Shown here in pieces: positions 56,807-64,000 of a stretch of 64,000 nt of DNA. The translations under genes and the position numbers were made by a program. The number at the start of each line of letters is the position of its first letter. Within the stretch, counting starts at the first letter, position 1. The DNA comes from Platycnemis pennipes (Eukaryota; Arthropoda; Insecta; Odonata; Platycnemididae), in contig OW121848.1 of the NCBI GenBank assembly GCA_933228895.1, forward strand, positions 163,448,688 through 163,512,687, read 5' to 3'. Below the pieces are notes generated by a model. It was not told the DNA's origin. It saw only the letters and a list, made by a program, of their open reading frames with translations, and made no database searches.

Positions 56807-56865
56807 GGTGTTACAATAAAATATTGTGGAATCTTGCAAAGTGGTTTTTCTATTTGCTACCATGC

Positions 56866-57500
56866 CTGCTACCACTGGTCAGGCGCTGGCGGCGGGGCGG
56901 TATTCTACAAAATTGAACAAAATGGATTTATGTTGGCTATATTGATGAAGGAATGAGAATGAGTGACTTTTATTTTTTTTAATGGCGGAAAAATGAAGAA
57001 TGTGCTGGAGTTCTGAATGTATTTGTAAAACCAGCAACTTGTTCAGTCAGCTGCCAAGGGAGGGTAGCACTGAGTTTTACGAATGTTGTGGAAACGCATC
57101 GCTGGTTGGTACGCAGGTACCATACGTTAGTAGTGGAAACGGGGCACTAGAGGTGAAGCCTCAATGGGGGCTTGGTTACCCGTCCGGTTCTGGTAGCATT
57201 TTTAACAACCACTGGAATATTAGTAACTTGTCCCTCCTGGGGATCATCGCTCAAGTGAACATTTTCATTTACATCAACACAGGAATCATTCTCATCTATA
57301 CAATAAAACGGACCCAACCCTTCCATTCCTATCCTTATACCTTTCCTCCCGGTCTGAAGCGCGTATTAGTGCGGAAACAGACTTGAGAACACCCATTAAA
57401 AAAATGATACCATAAAACAGATCGGGATGTATGCTTTCTAGGTAACTTTGCTGGGAACTTGACAATGACCTGTGAATGTGTATGATGTTACGTCTTACAG
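56866..57500. other. Intergenic, nothing recognised
   Basis: The open frame 57000-57386 shows no family motif. Position next to the gypsy remnant suggests, but does not show, LTR or env-region DNA. Confidence 0.35.
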
Positions 57501-58443
57501 GATTTTTAATGCCATCCTTAAGGACCCAATAAGATCTGGGCTCCTTAGCCTTGCATTTAAATTTGTCCTTTTGCCAATATTTGTCGCGAGATGTTCCTGA
57601 TTTACCTGCCTTATAATTTAAAATATGTTAAAAATTATATTTAAATTTTTTACCTCTGGCATGTTTATCATACTTTGCCTTGCTAACTGCTTCCCTAAGG
57701 AGTAGTAATTTCCTCACCTTTTTCTCGATCTTAGGTTGCAATAACTCGCTAATGACTCGAAGGACAGTTCTTAGCCTCCTACTATTTATAATTTGGCTAG
57801 AATATATGCTTAATCCTGCTAGACGGCTAATATTACACTCCAGCGGAGATTCCCTGAAGTCTATTTCCTCCTCTGAGCTTTTACGAAGAATCTGCTTGCT
57901 TATATTATCTACAGTCTTTGCCACCATTCCATTTCTACGTTAATATTCAGGGCAAATATTATTATAAGTAGTCAGAGTAATATCGTGCCTATCATAATAC
58001 TGATTTCATTCAAAAGATGGAAATAGGTTTTTGTCAGCTAAAATGTTTGAAGGGTAACCCAGTTTAGTAAACACTTTCTGCATAGCACTTATGGCAGCAG
58101 CAGAGGTTTCCCTTGGTAACGGTATGATCTCTAACGAAAGAGACAGACAATCAATGATTATCAAATAATACTTTCCCCTAAACTAATAGTCCATTAGTTC
58201 ACTAAGGAATGCATCTTTGGCCGTTTCTCTTCGAAAGATACCTTGCCTTTCCATACTCATGGGAAGATGCTTGGTCATGGAATGAACCAATTCCAGCATT
58301 TCCACATAAACACTAGTTCCCTTTAAACTGCTACGGGATAAAATGTCAGGATAATAACAAATATTTATGTCATAATTCAGTAATTTTAGCCTTGATCCTT
58401 GAAAAAAATAATAAAAAAGACAGACTGCCACGCACAGTTCCAC
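57500..58443 (-). pseudogene. Ty3/gypsy retrotransposon pol remnant (RNase H end to integrase)
   Basis: Minus strand in pol order: YDINICYYPDILSRSSLKGT (RNase H end) and AKDAFLSELMDY at 58183-58443; then LVIIDCLSLSLEIIPLPRET and VFTKLGYPSNILADKN of the integrase core near 58050-58160; then SPLECNISRLAGLSIYSSQ and NSRRLRTVLRVI of the C-terminal region at 57628-57927. Stops and frame changes interrupt it. No LTRs, gag or RT were found, so a degraded fragment. Confidence 0.65.
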
Positions 58444-58600
58444 AGCTCTACCAACTTCCGATGATCATCAACATCGGTCAACAACCCTAGGATTTGTTTG
58501 CGCAGCCCTCCATTCGATTCTTCTATCCGCCAACCTTTTCATGTTGATGTAATTCTTCTCAACCTTCAATATCATACGCTATAAAACACACCAACATAAG
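58420..58600 (+). repeat. Short dispersed repeat, split by an RTE tail
   Basis: ACTGCCACGCACAGTTCCAC ... CTACCAACTT before 58460 and CAATATCATACGCTATAAAA ... CATAAGAAA after 58565 match the unbroken copy at 55848. Confidence 0.55.
58458..58564 (-). mobile_element. RTE-type LINE tail insertion, minus strand
   Basis: CAACAACCCTAGGATTTGTT and ATTCGATTCTTCTATCCGCC are the reverse of the RTE 3' end. About 105 bp lie inside the dispersed repeat. Confidence 0.6.
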
Positions 58601-59840
58601 AAAAACAACAACCATTAACATGAAATATGTTTAATTTCGAACTCAAGGACCCTCTACGAGAATCACGCTCAACTCCACTCTTATACAGAACCTTTTCTAT
58701 GCGTCTCACATTGATCGCACTCTTTGGTATTAGTTATTGTGGCACCAGGAGATCATCCTCTGTGCACAGGACGCTCTGCACCACCTTTAACTCTGCCAAA
58801 TACCCTTTCCCCTCAAATCCATAGATATTTGAGCTTGCCTTCTCTTTTAAGATCCCTCGCATCGAGTTTACGGATGACGGCACTTAACAGCTCGTTTTAA
58901 ATGAACGGGACAGTTTTTTTTGTAGTCACTCTCACCTTTCCCACTCGTCGAGAAGTTCCTTCGCACACGGCGAGCTTCGAAAATCTCTTGCGCGAGGTTG
59001 GATCGCGTGAAGCGTAGGTACTCTTCTTGCAAGAGATTTTTTGCTGTTGAGACCGCACTTTTATTCGGCCACGGAGAAGCCCACGTCAGACTTCTCCCTC
59101 GATGTAACAACTCCCAGGCCAATAGCAACTTAACACACCAAAGAGTTCACACTTACCCCCGATTTTAAATGAACACTATGAATATCAACGACACTTCTAA
59201 GCGGTTCCAGTTCAGCACGATTTCATGGAGCCTCCAGAGTATCAGTTCGTTCACGGAGTATGCCGTTTTCATCGGGTAATTTATCAAGTTTCACGCATAC
59301 ATTACTAAGGTTTCATTAATAAGGGCAATGGTTCTTGTATGCTCATCAATCGAATCCTGCCAAGCGGATGCAGTTTTACTGAGCTCAGTTAATTTTCCTT
59401 ACGCGGATCTCGGCGAACATTTTAAGTACAAAGCATATATTGATACTTTTTAGAGACATTTGATAAAATATTTCACTTTGGTCATTTAATATCACGACAT
59501 GTTTCTTCGGCACTTTAATCAATAAACCAATTTTTAATTATTTGCCTACTCGTGACACTGAATCTACAACGATCCAAGACTAAGGAAATGCAATTTAAGA
59601 CACCTTTCCCGAATAAGCACCTACCAACCCTGTATCTCAGCGATAATCTACGAGAAAGAAGCAACCTTATCGGGTACATGGTGTCTGATCAGAGAGCGAT
59701 TGATTAAAAAATAAAACAAGGTCTTTGGAGATATTTTATCTCTCCGCTTCGCATTATAACACAACGTGACTGAAAAAAATACAGGTGCTTGCGAAACACT
59801 GTCATATCTTTGGAATACGAGTCGGACGATACGCGTAGAA
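58601..59840. other. Intergenic, nothing recognised
   Basis: A minus-strand open frame (58868-59128) and short frames nearby could not be assigned. Confidence 0.4.
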
Positions 59841-59849
59841 CGTCTCAGG

Positions 59850-59858
59850 TATATAAAG
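59850..59858 (+). promoter_or_regulatory. Candidate TATA box upstream of gene 2
   Basis: TATATAAAG about 430 bp before the gene 2 ATG. If a 5' UTR intron ends at the AG before the ATG, this could be the promoter. Position-only evidence. Confidence 0.25.
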
Positions 59859-60204
59859 CGCTGTAAGCCACATCGCAGGCAGGGTAGCACCCAGAGATAG
59901 AGTGGTGCGTACATATCGGTTGTTCTTAATTCATTTGTGAATACTCATCATCATCATCATCTATTTAACAAATATCAATTTTGGCTTTCTCTACATCGCT
60001 ACGTGCTAGAGAGCTACATAAATATCCTTTAAATTTCTCCATTTAGTTCTTAGCATTCCTTTTCAAAATGGTTGTTCAGAATTCAATGAAACTTAGCTAA
60101 ATCCTCTGGCCTTCTTTGGGTTGACTTGAATATAAAATTAAGTGTTGCATATTTCGCACTCATCATTTCGGTAGTCGAGCGTTCACACTTATTGCGGCTC
60201 CGCT

Positions 60205-60210
60205 GATAAG
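60205..60210 (+). promoter_or_regulatory. Candidate GATA site upstream of gene 2
   Basis: GATAAG, 76 bp before the ATG, parallel to the gene 1 site on the other strand. Confidence 0.3.
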
Positions 60211-60285
60211 TTCACTGATCGAGTGGTTCTAGAAAATTCTAATTACAAACTGCATGTTTAATGAAGTATTCAAATTGGTTTTCAG

Positions 60286-60349
60286 ATGAAGCTAGCGATT
60301 ATACTCTGCGCTGTCCTAGGACTCTCCTTCGGGGCTGTCCTGCCACATG
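60286..60349 (+). CDS. Gene 2 exon 1: signal peptide
   Basis: ATG at 60286 directly after TTTTCAG. 64 nt, phase 1 donor CATG|GTAACT. It aligns along its length with gene 1 exon 1. Confidence 0.85.
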
Positions 60350-63300
60350 GTAACTACAACAGTAATTCTTTTTTTCTGTTAGTGACATTCCACCAGGCCA
60401 CTGAATAACATGACTAAATCAATTGTATTCAGGCGGGCAGCAGCCAGTGGTTCACCCCTATGGCACCCGGAACCTTGGGGACCTCTTCCAGGAGCTCATG
60501 ACACTTATCCCCCAGGATAAAATCGTCGAGATCTTCGAAGAGCATATGAAAAATGACCCACAGGTTCAGAATGCAGTGAAGTATCTGAAGTCGGACGATT
60601 TCAAAAAAATTGTCACAACGGTACAAGCAATGCCGGAATTTAACGATGTAAGTACATATGATTCACTACTAAAAATCTAGTATGATACATCTACATCTGC
60701 ATAATACCCTGCAAGCCACCACAAAGGTGTGTGGCAGGGGGTGAATTCTCACCAAACACGCTCTACATATCATGCATAATATAGGATTAGTATTAATATA
60801 TTAGTCTTAACTTCACTACTTAAAAAGATAAAAATAGCAAAGCAAATATGCAAAAACATGCTGTTATTTGGGTTATCTTCAAGTCCTTGTACCAACATGC
60901 AACTATTTATGCTATACATTGGTTCACTCGTATTGGACATATTCACCGCTATTCATATCCCTAATGTTACTAGGAAAAAAGGACATTTTGAATCTGTCAG
61001 TTCGGAAATCAATTTCTCTAATTTTGTAATCATACTCCAGTCTAACATAGTAAGTTGGGGTTCGCAAAATATTTAATAATATTTTTAACCGTCATCACTG
61101 AAAATATTATCTTGGAATTTATTTAAGAGTTTAAGTCTAAATTTCAACCTGCGATCTGACAATGATTCCCATTTTCATTCATTTAATAGACTAGATACCT
61201 ACCTGCAATTATGTAGGTAGATTTTAAATACCTATATCAAGAAGATAAATGAAGTCTTCCCATTCACAATGTTCATTTATATCATTTGAGCAGAGGTAGC
61301 TATCGCTGGAATGTGAATTCAAAGCAAAATGAAAATCTATTTAGTCGTTGAATTATAAAAGAGTTCCTTGTGTGGAATGAAAACATTATGTGGGATTTAG
61401 GCGAACATTTCAACCTGCGTTTAAATTGGATCAACCTCTATTTTCAATCCAAACAGTAAAGTAACTCTGGAACTTTAAGACTCTTTAAAATGACTGGCTT
61501 GAGCTTATTTAAGAATTACATATAATTTGCATAACTTAGTCCGCATGTAAGGCACTGAAATTTATGAGACGCTACATTTCTATCACAGTTTTACCAAAAT
61601 CTTACAATATTTATCGTAAATATATAAAATTTGGATGTTAAAATTAGGTACACTGGTTATAGGTTTTTTAACTAAACATTATCTCCCAACTTATAGTAGC
61701 CCTAAATCTGGCCCTAAAAGAGTACATAGTCACAAAATATTCTATGAAAAAGTTTCATAGTGCATCATAAAACAATTATACTGAATCAGCATAAAAAGTA
61801 GTCTCTTTTCACATTCTATAACTTCAATTAAACTAATTTGGGAACTTCGTTTGGTATCCAATTACTGTTACGTGTAATGAAGCCAGTGGTCATACAATTA
61901 AATTTAAAAGCAATTGCAAAAGTAAACAACAGTAGGAAATAATAAAAAATATAGGTATGAATGAACTGAATGTCTTACAGATAATATGGATCTAACATAG
62001 AGGCTATGTCAGAGAGGACTTAATTTTAATTTTTGTATTAATATGGATACAATAAGAACACATAGTGTTTATTTTAATGGTAAATACGGTAAAATGAGCA
62101 ATTTGATTGATTTTTTAAACATCTCTGGTTTCACTTCATCTATGAAATTTAAAACATAGTCTCTTATCTTACGCAGTTCGTCAAGTACCTATATGACTCC
62201 GGATTGGACATCTACAATTACCTCAACTTCATCAACGACCTTTTGGGTCTCCCTCATGTGAATCCTCCCACACGCCAGAAATTTGCCGCTCCAAAAACCA
62301 TTATGAGCATGCTCTTCGAAATCCTGTCTGTCCTGCCCATCCAAGACATCGAGAACTTCTATCATGAGAAAGTCGAAAACGATCCTGATTTCCTTAACCT
62401 CCTAAACAGGATGAGGTCTCCGGAATTCAAGGCGATAGTTGACAAACTGCACAGCATGCCAGAATACAACGATATGCTGGACAAACTGAGGGAAGACGGA
62501 GTGCCAATTGACGAGATCAGGAAGACGATCGACGACTTCTTCGGTTGGGGAAGGATGCACCTCCACTCGACAAGGGATCTAGGCGACCTCTTCGATCAAC
62601 TAATGGACCTTATTCCTTCGCAAAAGATTCTCGAAATAATTCTAGACCACGTGCAGAATGATCCAGAAGTTCAAGAAGCAATAGCATACATGAAATCAGA
62701 CGACTTCAAGACAATTATAACAACTGTACAATCCTTACCCGAATTTGCAGATGTAAGTAATTTCGTTAACTTACACCCAACCATCCCAAATTGAGCTAAA
62801 AGTATTGATGCAACAAGGCTATAATACCGAATAAAAAGCCCTTAAACTATAAGGAATAAAACCCAGCAACTCAATAATGAAATATACAAAATAGCACGTA
62901 TCACTGCAAATATAAAACTAGAGAAATTAAATTTAATGCCCAATTTTAGATTAAAATCATGAATGCAAAAGCAATAATAAGGAATATATGTCCTCTGATA
63001 ATAATTATAAAAGTAAATGAATAGTCTTACCTTATTGTATATTCGTAGTGCTAGTTTGGTAATCAGACTGACACAGAATTGAATTGACCAATGAATTATT
63101 TTCCTAATTTCAGTTTGTTAAGTACCTGTATGACTCTGGATTGGACATCTACACATACGTCAATGACTTCAACAATATGTTTGGCTTGCCAACAATAAGT
63201 CCACCCACGATCAGGTTCAAATATCACACCAGAAGTATCATGAGCATGGTGAACGAGATTCTCTCCGTCTTGCCTTTGGATGAGATAAAGCAGTTTTACC

Positions 63301-63689
63301 ACGATAAGTTGGAAAACAACCCTGACTTCATAAACCTCGTCAACAGATTAAAGTCGCCCGAATTCCAGACCATAGTCAACACATTGCACAATCTACCAGA
63401 ATACAAGGACATGCTGGATCGCTTGAAGAGCCATGGAATACCTGTCGAAGAGATCAAGAAAGCCATCGACGACTTCTTCGGATGGGGATCCAGGACCGCC
63501 CGCGTCTCCTCCCATCTCGACGACCTCTTCAAGGAGTTCATGGCCCTCATCCCCCTCGACAAGATCCTCGGCATCGTCGCCAACCACCTGCAGAACGACC
63601 CCGAGGTGCAGGAGGCCTTCGCCTACATGAAGTCGCCCGAATTCGCCCAGATCGTCGCGACCGTTGACAGCAACCCCGCCTTCCAAGAC
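60286..63689 (+). CDS. Gene 2: Bla g 1 / G12-like secreted repeat protein (4 exons seen, continues past window)
   Basis: Seen: exons 60286-60349, 60433-60647, 62177-62752 and 63114-63689 with GT..AG borders. The lengths (64, 215, 576, 576) and phases equal gene 1's plan with 192-codon units. The signal exon encodes MKLAIILCAVLGLSFGAVLP. Units carry IPQDKIVEIF, LPIQDIENFYHEKV, SPEFKAIV, TIDDFFGW and NDPEVQEA. Known family role as for gene 1: secreted helical repeat proteins, mainly midgut. Inferred paralogue by tandem duplication with gene 1, with the sequences now well diverged. No stop is found, and the donor GTGAGT at 63690 points to further exons beyond 64000. Confidence 0.85.
60433..60647 (+). 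CDS. Gene 2 exon 2: half allergen unit
   Basis: Acceptor GTATTCAG before 60433, donor GAT|GTAAGT after 60647. 215 nt as in gene 1 exon 2. Encodes NLGDLFQELMTLIPQDKIVE ... NDPQVQNAVKYLKSDDFKKI ... MPEFND. Confidence 0.88.
60682..61240 (-). mobile_element. CR1/L2-like LINE 3' fragment in gene 2 intron 2
   Basis: CATCTACATCTGCATAATAC, CAAGCCACCACAAAGGTGTG and GTGGCAGGGGGTGAATTCTC give the tail; farther in are GGACATTTTGAATCTGTCAG and TCTGACAATGATTCCCATTT of the C-terminal region. Diverged, antisense to gene 2. Confidence 0.75.
61241..62176. other. Gene 2 intron 2 remainder, nothing recognised
   Basis: AT-rich intron sequence. Confidence 0.5.
62177..62752 (+). CDS. Gene 2 exon 3: full allergen repeat unit (192 codons)
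   Basis: Acceptor TTACGCAG before 62177, donor GAT|GTAAGT after 62752. Phase 0 both ends. FVKYLYDSGLDIYNYLNFIN ... LPIQDIENFYHEKV ... TIDDFFGWGRM ... LGDLFDQLMDLIPSQKILE ... LPEFAD. Codon use is ordinary and AT-tolerant, unlike gene 1. Confidence 0.9.
63114..63689 (+). CDS. Gene 2 exon 4: full allergen repeat unit (192 codons), base-composition chimera
   Basis: Acceptor TTTCAG before 63114, donor GAC|GTGAGT after 63689. Phase 0 both ends. FVKYLYDSGLDIYTYVNDFN ... LPLDEIKQFYHDKLENNPDF ... AIDDFFGWGS ... LDDLFKEFMALIPLDKILGI ... NPAFQD. The first 350 or so nt are AT-tolerant like exon 3; from about 63465 onward third positions are almost all C or G, as in gene 1. The reverse-strand open frames here follow from that bias. 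Confidence 0.9.
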
Positions 63690-64000
63690 GTGAGTCTCTC
63701 TCCTCCTCCCACACCCCCTTCAGGAGGAAGCCTGCTGAAAACATAATTTATAAACTCACCTGTACACATTGCTAAACTTTTTACGTAGGTATTCCCACTG
63801 ATCCCCTCGCTATTCGCATTAATTAACACCGCTGCACCACCAATAACCTCAATATGAATCTTTCGGTGCCCATTCATGCTTCCACCCACTATAGTAGGTT
63901 GACAGATGCTTCCGCATAAATATAATTGCCTCCATTGAGCTTACATCACCTGAATCAATCTTCGTACTCTTGAGCTGGCACATATACATTTGCTACATTG
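63690..64000. other. Gene 2 intron 4 (start), to window edge
   Basis: Begins GTGAGTCTCTCTCC. No further exon before the end of the window. Confidence 0.6.

Larger units (their letters stand above)
56055..56865 (+). mobile_element. Penelope-like element remnant with inverted ends
   Basis: GCAAATAGAAAAACCACTTT (56094-56113) and its complement at about 56832-56851, together with TGTGGAATCTT, form short inverted ends around a GIY-YIG-coding remnant. The left side also shows the complement of the PLE one-sided tail (about 56061-56080). The sequence is closely related to the fold-back at 18.6 kb. Confidence 0.7.

Noticed and set aside
57000..57386. 128-codon open frame next to the gypsy remnant
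   Set aside because: No similarity to gag, pol or env motifs; likely chance.

Overview
The window looks like AT-rich, intron-containing, transposon-laden arthropod (very probably insect) nuclear DNA. There are no operons, and the only clear host genes have short signal-peptide exons, GT..AG introns and encode tandem repeats of the insect allergen-related family (Bla g 1 / midgut G12 type). The species cannot be fixed from sequence alone. The mix of CR1/L2-like and RTE-like LINEs, Penelope-like elements and tRNA-type SINEs fits a large-genome insect; an odonate or other early-branching lineage is only a guess.

Host genes. Two same-strand paralogues bracket the window. Gene 1 (1545-15259) has a signal exon, a half-unit exon, two 196-codon full-unit exons about 99% identical to each other, and a final half-unit exon ending in a stop. 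Gene 2 (60286 to beyond 63689) has the same layout with 192-codon units and runs toward the right edge. All introns between units are phase 0, so exon duplication lengthens the protein without breaking the frame. Both proteins should be secreted, probably into the midgut lumen.

Introns of gene 1 and the 45 kb between the genes. These are almost all mobile-element debris. (i) A CR1/L2/Jockey-type LINE with a (GATGTA)n tail: one copy with a long ORF at 2335-4944 and about ten truncated copies on both strands. (ii) An RTE-type LINE: a frameshifted but almost full-length copy at 34830-38215 and several 3' scraps. (iii) Penelope-like elements (PLEs): an inverted dimer with an 11-bp target-site duplication (TSD) at 24633-26931, a GIY-YIG remnant near 56.3 kb, and three short fold-back derivatives with 12-14-bp TSDs at 18.6, 19.9 and 29.2 kb, most with hammerhead-ribozyme-like cores. 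(iv) A 4.55-kb DNA transposon with 247-bp terminal inverted repeats at 40152-44701, carrying a broken gene of an orphan invertebrate protein family and itself split by a Foldback-like element (41585-43453, 9-bp TSD) that contains LINE pieces. (v) Two halves of another orphan transposon-associated protein family (about 19.5-22.05 kb minus strand; 51.4-52.3 kb plus strand). (vi) A Ty3/gypsy integrase remnant, tRNA-like SINEs, a 715-bp palindromic element and dispersed unclassified repeats.

The points most worth following up are the PLE fold-backs that hinge at the ribozyme core, the nested transposon/Foldback structure, and the exon-level duplication and probable gene conversion in the allergen-like genes. 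No functional tRNA, rRNA or CRISPR array was found.
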